DNA from: Microlunatus flavus
Lineage (GTDB): Bacteria; Actinomycetota; Actinomycetes; Propionibacteriales; Propionibacteriaceae
Reading direction: 5' to 3'
NCBI RefSeq assembly: GCF_900110855.1
Contig: NZ_FOFA01000004.1
Location: forward strand, 186,001-250,000
DNA: 64,000 nt
Part shown: in pieces, positions 40,900 through 48,713 of the stretch
How the letters are laid out: the number at the start of each line of letters is the position of its first letter
How positions within the stretch are numbered: the stretch's first letter is position 1
The notes under the pieces: generated by a model
Database searches by the model: none
Seen by the model: only the letters and a program-made list of their open reading frames with translations
Told to the model about the DNA's origin: nothing
Program-made: the position numbers and the translations under genes

Positions 40900-42468
40900 A
40901 TGCGGGACGGCGACACGGACCTCGCCGGCACGTCGCGGTCGAGCGGACCGACGGCGCCTGCGGGCTCCGCGACGACCGACGAGCTGGACCCCCGACGCTG
41001 GCGGGCCCTGTTCGTCATGCTCATGGGCCAGTTCTGCGCCCTGCTCGACGTGAGCGTGACCAACGTCGCCCTGCCGTCGATCGGACGCTCGACCGGCGCC
41101 GGGCCGACGGAGCTGCAGTGGGTGGTGAGCGGCTACATCCTCGCCTTCGGGCTGATGCCCGTGATCGGCGGCCGGCTGGGCGACGCGACCGGGCGGAGGC
41201 GGATGTTCGTCGTCGGGGTGTCCGGCTTCGTCGTCGCCAGCGCGGCGGCCGGGCTGGCGCCCTCACCGGGGGCGCTGATCGCGGTGCGGGTCGTGCAGGG
41301 CCTGTTCGGCGGAGTGATCGGCCCGCAGGTGTCCGGCTTCATCCAGAACACGTTCCCGCGGGCCGAACGCGGGCGGGCGTTCGGGCGGCTGGGCCTCACC
41401 GTCGGCGTGGGCACCGCCCTGGGACCGGTCGTCGGCGGGCTGCTCATCGCCGCGGGCGGGCCCGAGTACGGGTGGCGGCTGGTGTTCTTCATCAACGTGC
41501 CGATCGGTCTGGTCGCCGTGCTGCTGGCCCGCGCGTGGGTGCCGGTCGTCCGCCCCCGCGCCGCCTCGAGCAGCCGGCTCGACCTCCTCGGGGCGCTGCT
41601 CCTGGGCACGGGTCTGCTCTGCGTGCTCTTCCCGATCGTCGAGATCAACCAGCTGCACGACGTCCGGCTGTTCCTGCTGCTCGTCCCGGCCGCGGGCCTC
41701 CTGCTGATGTTCGTGCGGCGCGAGGCGCACCTCACCCGCGCGGACGCCGGGCCGCTGCTGGACCTGCGGCTGTTCCGGGTCCCGACCTTCGTCACCGGCG
41801 TGGTCTTCGCGGTGGTGTTCTTCTGCAGCAACACCGGGATCCCGCTGGTGCTGTCCCTCTACTACCAGGACGGGCTCGGGTTCACCGCTCTGCACTCCGG
41901 GCTCGGGGTGACCGCCCTCGCCCTCGGGTCCGTCCTCGGCGCCCCGCTCGCCGGCCGGCTGGTGCAGCGGGTCGGTCGTCCGCTCGTCGTCGGGGCCGTC
42001 CTCGTCTTCTTCCTCGCCACCACGGTGATCGGCGTCGTCCTCCTGCTGGACCCGGTGGTGACCCCGCTCCAGGTCGGCCTGCGGCTCGCGCTGCCGCTCT
42101 TCGCGCTCGGCATCGCCGGCGGGTCGATCGTCACGCCCAACCAGACCCTCACCCTCGCCGAGGTCGACCCCGTCCGCGGAGGAGCCGCCGGCGGGGTCCT
42201 GCAGACCGCTCAGCGGGTCGGTTCGGCCACCGGGCAGACCGTGCTCGGCACCGTCTTCGTCGCGGCGCTCGGCGCCGGTGCCGCAGCGGGGACCGCCGGT
42301 CGGCCCGGGCCGTACACGGGGGCCGTCACCTCGGCCCTCGCGGTGTCCCTGGTGTTCTCCGGCGCGGCGCTCGTGCTGAGCGTGGTCGAGCTCCGTCGCG
42401 CGAGACGGCGGGCCGCGGTCAGGGCGCACGAGGACGGGCGTCAGGTCCCGGACCCCTCGGCGCCCTAG
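40900..42468 (+). CDS. DHA2-family (EmrB/QacA) MFS exporter
   Basis: A 522-aa, 14-helix proton-driven drug exporter. Helix 1 contains MLMGQFCALLDVSVTNVALPSIG (the D-x-T-x-V-N-V-A-L-P motif of DHA2 pumps), motif A is GGRLGDATGRRR, and motif C is GLTVGVGTALGPVVGGLL. The last 30 residues are a basic cytoplasmic tail. ATG 40900 has GGAGAGG 6 nt upstream. It is divergent from the gntR/hydroxyproline operon with a 168-nt gap, but no palindrome faces it apart from the gntR operator. Its substrate is unknown. The stop codon is reused as the -10 of the next gene. Confidence 0.9.
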   Translation: MRDGDTDLAGTSRSSGPTAPAGSATTDELDPRRWRALFVMLMGQFCALLDVSVTNVALPSIGRSTGAGPTELQWVVSGYILAFGLMPVIGGRLGDATGRRRMFVVGVSGFVVASAAAGLAPSPGALIAVRVVQGLFGGVIGPQVSGFIQNTFPRAERGRAFGRLGLTVGVGTALGPVVGGLLIAAGGPEYGWRLVFFINVPIGLVAVLLARAWVPVVRPRAASSSRLDLLGALLLGTGLLCVLFPIVEINQLHDVRLFLLLVPAAGLLLMFVRREAHLTRADAGPLLDLRLFRVPTFVTGVVFAVVFFCSNTGIPLVLSLYYQDGLGFTALHSGLGVTALALGSVLGAPLAGRLVQRVGRPLVVGAVLVFFLATTVIGVVLLLDPVVTPLQVGLRLALPLFALGIAGGSIVTPNQTLTLAEVDPVRGGAAGGVLQTAQRVGSATGQTVLGTVFVAALGAGAAAGTAGRPGPYTGAVTSALAVSLVFSGAALVLSVVELRRARRRAAVRAHEDGRQVPDPSAP

Positions 42469-42471
42469 GTT
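42466..42471 (+). promoter_or_regulatory. -10 element overlapping the MFS stop codon
   Basis: TAGGTT begins with the MFS TAG stop and ends 7 nt before ATG 42479, so the next gene can have its own leaderless transcript. Confidence 0.5.
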
Positions 42472-42478
42472 GTCGCGC

Positions 42479-43024
42479 ATGAGCGCGACGCAGGAGCTGG
42501 CCGAGGCCGTCCGGGCCCGGGCGCAGGGGACGCCGTACGTGGTGGAGCCGACGCCGTCCGGGTTCGACGTCCGGCTCGCGCTGGAGGACCCGCAGTGGTT
42601 CGGGACGTTCCGGGAGTGGCGGCTGGTCCAGGCGTCGGTGCACCACGTGCGCACCGAAGAGGCGCGGCGCACGGTGGGCGTGGAGGACGAGCTCCGGACG
42701 CTGACCTGGCAGGCCGGTGTCGACGGCCGGGAGCGCCCGACGCTGGGTGCTGCGGTCGGGGTGCAGCGCGGCAGGGTCGTGAGCAAGAGCGTCCAGCGGA
42801 CCTACTCCCTCGGAGGCGGGGGCCTTCGGAAGGAGTCGGAGCGCAGCTTCGACTCCGGCGTCGGGCGACGGCTCGTCGAGGACAGCGCCAAGGCGCTGGG
42901 CTGGAAGCAGGAGCGCAGCCTCAACGAGAAGATCGGCCTCTACGTCGGGCTGGGCACCATCGCGCTGCTCGTGCTCGCCGGCATCGTCGTCGGGATCGTG
43001 GCCCTGGCCGGCGGGTTCGGCTGA
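42479..43024 (+). CDS. Hypothetical protein with C-terminal membrane anchor
   Basis: A 181-aa protein I do not recognise. Residues 1-150 are soluble and mixed alpha/beta, with RLALEDPQWFGTFREWRLVQASVHHVRTEEARRTVGVEDELRTLTWQAG and SYSLGG-like polar turns. Residues 157-178 (IGLYVGLGTIALLVLAGIVVGIVALAGGF) are a single transmembrane helix, so the N-terminal domain should face the cytoplasm in a tail-anchored arrangement. Its start is supported by a -10 exactly 7 nt upstream. It lies between the exporter and a block of duplicated repeats. Confidence 0.65.
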   Translation: MSATQELAEAVRARAQGTPYVVEPTPSGFDVRLALEDPQWFGTFREWRLVQASVHHVRTEEARRTVGVEDELRTLTWQAGVDGRERPTLGAAVGVQRGRVVSKSVQRTYSLGGGGLRKESERSFDSGVGRRLVEDSAKALGWKQERSLNEKIGLYVGLGTIALLVLAGIVVGIVALAGGFG

Positions 43025-43042
43025 GGGGACCAGCCCCTGGGC

Positions 43043-43303
43043 ATGACGAGAGGCAGCGAATGCCTGCTCGGGGGTTCAGGTAGTCGCTGCCTCTCGACCC
43101 CTTCATCGCTCGCGGCGGGGGAAGCGTTACAGCGGGCCCTTCGACAAGATCGGGGAACGTGGTCGCGTGGCGCGAGGAGCGTCACCGCAGGCGCTTCGAC
43201 ACGCTCAGGGGACATGGTCGCGCAGCGGCTGGAGACATGACGAGAGGCAGCGAATGCCTGCTCGGGGGTTCAGGTACTCGCTGCCTCTCGACCCCTTCAT
43301 CGC
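43043..43303. repeat. Tandemly duplicated hairpin unit
   Basis: A 67-bp segment at 43043-43109 is repeated at 43237-43303 with one mismatch (43083 G, 43277 C). Each copy contains a 13-bp perfect stem CGAGAGGCAGCGA with its complement. Between them are two diverged TTCGACA-type repeats (43137-43166 and 43191-43221). GCGTTACAG follows both units; in the second it is the end of the lysR gene. The gap 43025-43320 holds no gene. Confidence 0.85.
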
Positions 43304-43320
43304 CCATCCCATCTCCCGCG

Positions 43321-44235
43321 TTACAGCCCCGGCGAACCTTTCTCGCGGCCGAACGCCTCGACCAGCGCCGAGCGCACCCGGACCACGCCCGCCCGCTGCA
43401 GCGCGGAGGTCCGGACGAGCGCGACGACGTCGCGGGTCGAGGGTCCGGGCAGGGGCACGGTGGGGGCCGTCGTCGCGCGCATCGCCAGCATGAGCGGGGT
43501 GACCAGGGTGATGCCCAGGCCTGCCTCGGCCAGCGCGATCGACACGGCGGTGTCGGTGACGAGGTGCCGTTCGCGCGGCGCGATCCCGGCCCGGGCGCAG
43601 GCCGCGCGGACCGCCCGGCCGAACGTCGACGTCGCCGGGGGCAGGATCCAGTCCGTCGCGTCGGCGTACGCGCGCACCTCCTCGGCCGACGTGAGGTCGG
43701 CGCCGCCACCGGGTGGGAGCACCAGCAGGAACCGTTCGCGGTGCAGCCGCGCGACGTCGAGGCCGCGACGCGGCGGGAGCGGGGCGTCGGAGTAGTCGAG
43801 GCCCAGCGCGAGGTCGATCTCGTCGCGCAGGACCGCGTCCGGCATCGCCTCCACGTCGACCTCGACGGCCTGGAGCGCGACCGTCGGGTCGTCGGCCAGC
43901 AACACCTGGGCGGCGGGCAGGCCGACCACGGCGGCCGAGCCGAACACTCCCAGCCGTACGGCGGCCGCCGGCGACGGCCCGCGCACCACGGCCGACGCGC
44001 GCCTCTCGGCCTCGAGCACGAGCCGCGCCTGCTCGAGGAGCACGCGCCCGTCGTCGGACAGCACGAGCCGGACCCCGTCGCGCACGAACAGGGTCCTGCC
44101 CACCGCGCGTCCGAGCGCCGCCATCTGCTGCGACACCGCCCCGGTCGTGTAGCCGAGGGACGCCGCCGCGCCGCTCATCGTGCCCTCGTCGGCGACCGCG
44201 ACGAGCGTCCGGAGCTGGTCGAGCGTCCACCTCAT
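43321..44235 (-). CDS. LysR-family transcriptional regulator
   Basis: A 304-aa LysR protein. The N-terminal HTH is MRWTLDQLRTLVAVADEGTMSGAAASLGYTTGAVSQQMAALGRAVGRTLFVR (residues 1-52), and the effector domain is about 90-295. In place of the usual S-x-P-A-V-S-x-x-I helix it has T-x-x-A-V-S-Q-Q-M, still a good recognition helix. It is divergent from the FAD oxidase/hglS/amaB operon with an 88-nt gap and probably activates that operon when pipecolate, lysine or 2-aminoadipate is present. ATG 44235 follows GAGACT by 6 nt. The C-terminus borders the duplicated repeat. Confidence 0.9.
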   Translation of the reverse strand: MRWTLDQLRTLVAVADEGTMSGAAASLGYTTGAVSQQMAALGRAVGRTLFVRDGVRLVLSDDGRVLLEQARLVLEAERRASAVVRGPSPAAAVRLGVFGSAAVVGLPAAQVLLADDPTVALQAVEVDVEAMPDAVLRDEIDLALGLDYSDAPLPPRRGLDVARLHRERFLLVLPPGGGADLTSAEEVRAYADATDWILPPATSTFGRAVRAACARAGIAPRERHLVTDTAVSIALAEAGLGITLVTPLMLAMRATTAPTVPLPGPSTRDVVALVRTSALQRAGVVRVRSALVEAFGREKGSPGL

Positions 44236-44323
44236 GCTCGCAGTCTCGTACAGGAACGCTCAACGGTGCGTCGAGCAGGTGTCGATTGTGCTGAACGAAG
44301 GACCACGAGACGATGGAAGCGAG

Positions 44324-45535
44324 ATGACCGAGCCCTCCCGACCTGCCCGCGACGACCGCGACCCCCTACCCCGGCACGCCGAGGTGGTCGTCGTCGGCGG
44401 CGGGGTGATGGGCACGAGCATCGCCTTCCACCTCGCCGAGGCCGGCGTCCGCGACGTCGTGGTGCTGGAGCAGGGCACGCTGGGCTGCGGCTCGTCGGCC
44501 AAGCCCTTCGGCGGGGTGCGCGCCACCTTCTCCGACCCCGGCAACGTGCAGCTCGGCCAGCGGAGCCTGGAGACCTTCGAGCGGTTCGCCGCTGACTTCT
44601 CGACCGACATCGGCCTGCGCCAGGTCGGCTACCTCTTCCTGTGCCGCAGCGACGCCGAGGTCGCCTCCGTCGAGGCCAGCACCGCGCTGCAGCGGAGCCT
44701 GGGCGGCAGCGGCCGGATGATCACGCCGGCGCAGGCGGTCGAGCTGAATCCGCTGGTCGACGGCAGCGTCCTCACCGGCGCCTCCTTCTCCGCGCGCGAC
44801 GGCTACGCCGAACCCGCCCGGGTCGTCGCCGCGTACGCCACCGCCCTCACCGCGCTCGGGGGCCACGTCGCCGAGGGCACGACGGTGACGGGGATCGAGA
44901 CCACCGGCGGCGCCGTCAGCGCGGTCGAGACCGACCGCGGCACGATCCGTACGGGGGCGGTCGTCGTCGCCGCCGGCGCCTGGTCGGCCCGGCTGGGCGC
45001 GATGGCCGGGGTGGACCTGCCGGTGGTCCCCGTCCGGCGTCAGATCGGGTTCACGCCGCAGGACGCGAACCCGGGTGGACGCCCCTTCCCCACCGTGCCC
45101 TTCACCCTCGACCTGTCGACGACGCTCTACTTCCACAACTACCCGGCGGGGATGCTGCTCGGCATCTCCAACGCCGACGAGCCGGAGGGCTTCGACCGGG
45201 TGTTCGACGACGCGTGGGTGCCGGCGTTCGACGCCGCGGCCCGGGTCGTGGCCCCGTCCCTGGTCGGGCGTCCGCTGGCCGGCGGTTGGGCCGGTCTCTA
45301 CGAGAACACCCCGGATCACAACGCAATCATTGGCGCGTCGCGACGTCTCGACGGCTTTTTCTACGCCACGGGGTTCTCGGGGCACGGATTCTTGCAGGCG
45401 CCCGCGGTTGGAGAAGTCGTCCGCGACCTCTACCGTGGTGTCGAGCCGTTCCTCGACGTGACGCCCTTCGACGTGGCACGGTTCGACCCCGACCCGGCCG
45501 GGCACGCGCTGCTGGCCGAGGTCCACATCATCTGA
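44324..45535 (+). CDS. FAD-dependent oxidase, predicted L-pipecolate oxidase (AmaA-like)
   Basis: A 403-aa DAO-family flavoenzyme. AEVVVVGGGVMGTSIAFHLAEAGVRDVVVLEQG (from residue about 23) binds FAD, and GCGSSAKPFGGVRATFSDPGN is the next loop. The C-terminal PDHNAIIGASRRLDGFFYATGFSGHGFLQAPAVGE carries the FSGHGF signature of sarcosine-oxidase-like enzymes. Oxidation of L-pipecolate to delta1-piperideine-6-carboxylate is inferred from the downstream genes: amaB encodes the next step and hglS a later one. Sarcosine or dimethylglycine oxidation is the alternative. ATG 44324 has GGAAG upstream. The stop is followed by the short duplication CATCATCTGACG. Confidence 0.82.
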   Translation: MTEPSRPARDDRDPLPRHAEVVVVGGGVMGTSIAFHLAEAGVRDVVVLEQGTLGCGSSAKPFGGVRATFSDPGNVQLGQRSLETFERFAADFSTDIGLRQVGYLFLCRSDAEVASVEASTALQRSLGGSGRMITPAQAVELNPLVDGSVLTGASFSARDGYAEPARVVAAYATALTALGGHVAEGTTVTGIETTGGAVSAVETDRGTIRTGAVVVAAGAWSARLGAMAGVDLPVVPVRRQIGFTPQDANPGGRPFPTVPFTLDLSTTLYFHNYPAGMLLGISNADEPEGFDRVFDDAWVPAFDAAARVVAPSLVGRPLAGGWAGLYENTPDHNAIIGASRRLDGFFYATGFSGHGFLQAPAVGEVVRDLYRGVEPFLDVTPFDVARFDPDPAGHALLAEVHII

Positions 45536-45568
45536 CGGTCCCCATCATCTGACGAAGGAGCTCCGACC

Positions 45569-47107
45569 ATGAGTGCGCCCTCGGTCCTCCGGCAGGCTCC
45601 GGACCCCGCCCCGGCGCTCGTCCCGCAGTGGGAGCTGCGGGCCCGCTTCGCGGTGTCGCTCGCGACGCTCTACGGCCGCGAGGTCCCGGCGTACACGACG
45701 CTGGTCGACGTCTCGCGCGCCGTGAACGAGGACTTCGTCGCCGAGCACGGCGCCGACGCGGAGCGGCTCGGGTCGATCAGCCGCGTCACCGCCGAGCGGC
45801 ACGGGGCGATCCGCGTCGGGTCCCCGGCCGAGATGGCCCAGGTCGCCCGGCTGTTCGCGGGCTTCGGGATGCACCCGGTCGGCTTCTACGACCTGCGCGA
45901 CGCGTCCGCCAGCTCGGTCCCGGTCGTGTCCACCGCCTTCCGCCCGACCGACGTCGACGAGCTGGCGCGCAACCCCTTCCGCGTCTTCACCTCGATGCTC
46001 GTGACCGACGACCGGCGCTTCTTCGACGCCGAGACCCAGGAGCGCCTCGAGTCGTTCGTCGCCGCCCGCGAGCTCTTCGCCCCCGACGCGCTTGCCCTCG
46101 CCGACCTCGCCGTGGCCCAGGGCGGGCTGGCCGGCGCCGACGCCGAGCGGTTCCTCGAGCTCGCGACCGCCTCGTTCGCGCTCTCCACCGAACCCATCGA
46201 CCGCGCCTGGTACGCCCACCTCGAGGCGATCTCGGCCGTCGCGGCCGACATCGGCGGCGTCCCGGCCACCCACATCAACCACCTCACGCCGCGGGTCCTC
46301 GACATCGACGACCTCTACGCCCGCATGAGCGCGCTGGGCATCACGATGATCCCGGAGATCCAGGGCCCGCCCGGATGGGAGGGCCCCGACGTCCTGCTGC
46401 GGCAGACGTCGTTCAAGGCGCTCGCCGAGCCGCGGGCGTTCCGCGAGGCCGACGGGACCATCAGCAGCGGCGAGCTGCGGGTGCGCTTCGGGGAGGTCGA
46501 GCAGCGCGGGATCGCGCTGACCACGGCCGGGCGCGACCTCTACGACACGCTGACCGCCGAGGTCGACCGGCGGCTGGCCGCCGCACCGGAGGGCACCACC
46601 CGCGTCGAGGTCGCCGCCGACGTCTGGCGCGAGCACCTGCCGGCGACCGAGACCGGCCTCGCGCTCGCGGGCCTCGGGTTCTTCCGGTTCCGTGTCGCTG
46701 ACGGGGGCGCGCGCCCTTCGACAGGCTCAGGGAGCGTGGCGACAGGCTCAGGGAGCGCGGCGACAGGCACAGGGAGCGTGGCGCTGGGCGACCTGCTCGC
46801 GTCCGGCGCGCTCGTCGCCGAACCGATCGTCTACGAGGACTTCCTCCCCCGCTCGGCGGCCGGGATCTTCCAGTCCAACCTCACCGACGAGGGCTCGCGC
46901 GACGACGAGCAGCTCGGGACGCCGTACGACCTCGAGCGCCTGAGCGCCGTCGTGGGCATCCCGATCGCCGACCCGAACGACCTCTACGCCGCTCAGCAGG
47001 CCGCCTCGCTCGCCGAGGCCGAGGCCGCGCTGGGCCTCACCATCCGGTTCACGACCGCCACGACGCCCGCACCGCTCAGCCAGACCCAGGAGAACGCACC
47101 CGCATGA
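45569..47107 (+). CDS. hglS: 2-oxoadipate dioxygenase/decarboxylase (DUF1338, HglS)
   Basis: A 512-aa non-heme-iron VOC-type enzyme that converts 2-oxoadipate to D-2-hydroxyglutarate. His78 and Arg82 (ISRVTAERHGAIRVG) reproduce the H-x3-R pair of Pseudomonas HglS. ATHINHLTPRVLDIDDLY gives the second His, and the downstream GFFRFRV strand is conserved. A 63-nt in-frame tandem repeat inserts three seven-residue units (TGSGSVA-like) at about residues 385-405, in a loop before GDLLASGALVAEPIVYEDFLP. The C-terminal 30 residues are Ala/Thr-rich. ATG 45569; the stop overlaps the amaB ATG by 4 nt. In the lysine/pipecolate route it follows a transaminase that is not in this operon. Confidence 0.85.
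   Translation: MSAPSVLRQAPDPAPALVPQWELRARFAVSLATLYGREVPAYTTLVDVSRAVNEDFVAEHGADAERLGSISRVTAERHGAIRVGSPAEMAQVARLFAGFGMHPVGFYDLRDASASSVPVVSTAFRPTDVDELARNPFRVFTSMLVTDDRRFFDAETQERLESFVAARELFAPDALALADLAVAQGGLAGADAERFLELATASFALSTEPIDRAWYAHLEAISAVAADIGGVPATHINHLTPRVLDIDDLYARMSALGITMIPEIQGPPGWEGPDVLLRQTSFKALAEPRAFREADGTISSGELRVRFGEVEQRGIALTTAGRDLYDTLTAEVDRRLAAAPEGTTRVEVAADVWREHLPATETGLALAGLGFFRFRVADGGARPSTGSGSVATGSGSAATGTGSVALGDLLASGALVAEPIVYEDFLPRSAAGIFQSNLTDEGSRDDEQLGTPYDLERLSAVVGIPIADPNDLYAAQQAASLAEAEAALGLTIRFTTATTPAPLSQTQENAPA
46720..46782 (+). repeat. 21-bp tandem repeat inside hglS
   Basis: Three 21-bp units starting GACAGGCTCAGGGAGCG (46720-46740, 46741-46761, 46762-46782) lie in the hglS reading frame and encode seven-residue Thr/Gly/Ser/Val units. 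They belong to the TTCGACAAGCTCAGGGAGC family seen in intergenic DNA at 35.9 and 43.1 kb. Confidence 0.85.
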
Positions 47108-48642
47108 CCGAGACCCTCACCCGTACGAGCTCCGCCTCCCCGCTGGCCGACGACGTCCGCGCTGCGCTCGAGGCCTGCGGCGTCGACCTCACCGCCGTCG
47201 GCGGCGACAGCACCGTGGCCAGCCCGATCACCGGCGAGCCGCTCGTCGGCACCCGGCTCGACTCCACGGACGCCATCGACGCCGCCGTCGGGCGCGCGGC
47301 CGCGGCGTTCCCGGCGTGGCGCGACACCCCGGCGCCGCTGCGCGGCCAGGTGGTCAAGCGCTGGGGCGAGCTGCTCACCGAGCACAAGCAGCACCTCGCC
47401 ACCCTCGTCACCGCCGAGGTCGGCAAGACGCCGTCCGAGGCGCTCGGCGAGGTGCAGGAGATGATCGACATCGCCGACCTGGCCGTGGGCCAGTCGCGCC
47501 AGCTCTTCGGCAAGACGATGCCCTCCGAGCGTCCCGGGCACCGCCTGCAGGAGGTGTGGCACCCCCTCGGCGTCGTCGGCGTCATCTCCGCGTTCAACTT
47601 CCCCGTCGCGGTCTACGCCTGGAACACCGCGCTCGCGCTCGTCTGCGGCGACACCGTCGTGTGGAAGCCGGCCGACGTCACCCGCCTCTCGGCCATCGCC
47701 GTCGACGCGCTGCTGGCCCGGGCCGTCGCCGAGTCGGGTGCGCCGGAGGGCATCCACCAGCTGCTCCTCACCGACGCCGACGGCAGCAAGCGCATGGTCG
47801 CCGACCGCCGCGTCGCGCTCGTCTCGGCCACCGGCTCGGTCCGGATGGGCCGCGAGGTCGGCCCGGTCGTCGCCGAGCGCTTCGGCCGGACGCTGCTCGA
47901 GCTCGGCGGCAACAACGGCGCGATCATCGCCCCGTCGGCCGACCTCGACCTGGCCCTGCGCGGCGTCGTCTTCGCCGCCGCCGGCACCGCCGGCCAGCGC
48001 TGCACCACCCTGCGCCGCCTCTTCGTGCACTCCTCGGTCGCCGACCAGCTGACCAAGCGGGTCGTGGCCGCGTACGAGACGCTCGCCGTCGGCGACCCCC
48101 GCACCGAGGGCGTCCTCGTCGGACCGCTCGTCAACCGACGCTCGTTCGAGGCGCAGCAGGCCGCGCTGGCCGCCGCGCAGGAGCAGGGCGGCACCGTCCT
48201 CGTCGGCGGCGACCGCGAGCTCGCCGACGAGCACCCCGACGCGTACTACGTCCGCCCGGCCGTGGTCTCGATGCCGTCGCAGACGCCGATCGTGCACGAG
48301 GAGACGTTCGCGCCGATCCTCTACGTGATGACCTACGACGACCTCGACGTGGTGGTCGCGGAGCACAACGCCGTCCCGCAGGGCCTGTCGTCGGCGATCT
48401 TCACCTCCGACCAGGCCGAGGCGGAGCGGTTCCTGTCGGCGGCCGGCTCGGACTGCGGCATCGCCAACGTCAACATCGGCACCTCGGGCGCCGAGATCGG
48501 CGGCGCCTTCGGCGGCGAGAAGGAGACCGGCGGCGGTCGCGAGTCGGGCTCCGACGCCTGGAAGGCGTACATGCGCCCCTCGACGCAGACGATCAACTAC
48601 TCGGGGCAGCTGCCGCTGGCGCAGGGCGTCACCTTCATCTGA
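47104..48642 (+). CDS. amaB: L-aminoadipate-semialdehyde/piperideine-6-carboxylate dehydrogenase (AmaB, ALDH7 family)
   Basis: A 512-aa ALDH7-type enzyme. The catalytic Cys is in GTAGQRCTTLRR, the Glu in TLLELGGNNGAI and the Asn in SAFNFPVAVYAWN. The C-terminal GGAFGGEKETGGGRESGSDAWKAYMRPSTQTINYS is diagnostic of ALDH7/antiquitin, which oxidises 2-aminoadipate semialdehyde to 2-aminoadipate. ATG 47104 overlaps the hglS stop (ATGA). With the FAD oxidase and hglS it forms a pipecolate/lysine degradation operon under the divergent LysR. A transaminase for 2-aminoadipate is not in this operon; the aminotransferase at 25021 is a candidate. Confidence 0.92.
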   Translation: MTETLTRTSSASPLADDVRAALEACGVDLTAVGGDSTVASPITGEPLVGTRLDSTDAIDAAVGRAAAAFPAWRDTPAPLRGQVVKRWGELLTEHKQHLATLVTAEVGKTPSEALGEVQEMIDIADLAVGQSRQLFGKTMPSERPGHRLQEVWHPLGVVGVISAFNFPVAVYAWNTALALVCGDTVVWKPADVTRLSAIAVDALLARAVAESGAPEGIHQLLLTDADGSKRMVADRRVALVSATGSVRMGREVGPVVAERFGRTLLELGGNNGAIIAPSADLDLALRGVVFAAAGTAGQRCTTLRRLFVHSSVADQLTKRVVAAYETLAVGDPRTEGVLVGPLVNRRSFEAQQAALAAAQEQGGTVLVGGDRELADEHPDAYYVRPAVVSMPSQTPIVHEETFAPILYVMTYDDLDVVVAEHNAVPQGLSSAIFTSDQAEAERFLSAAGSDCGIANVNIGTSGAEIGGAFGGEKETGGGRESGSDAWKAYMRPSTQTINYSGQLPLAQGVTFI

Positions 48643-48684
48643 TTCCTTCACCTCTCGGCTGAAGTTCTCACGCTGTGGGAGGGT

Positions 48685-48701
48685 GGTTCCTCTCAGGAAC
48701 C
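48685..48701 (+). other. Small hairpin before the FG-GAP gene
   Basis: GGTTCCT (48685-48691) and AGGAACC (48695-48701) pair around a 3-nt loop, just before the Shine-Dalgarno GAGGAGG (48703-48709 region). It may limit translation. It lies 43 nt after the amaB stop. Confidence 0.4.
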
Positions 48702-48713
48702 GAGGAGGCCGAG

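Noticed and set aside
43043-43303. Possible CRISPR-like array
   Set aside because: Only two copies, 67 bp long, with a 127-bp spacing that itself contains other repeats, and no cas genes. It is a segmental duplication.
46720-46782. Frameshift or pseudogene in hglS caused by the tandem repeat
   Set aside because: Each unit is 21 bp, the frame is kept, and the conserved sequence resumes after the repeat.
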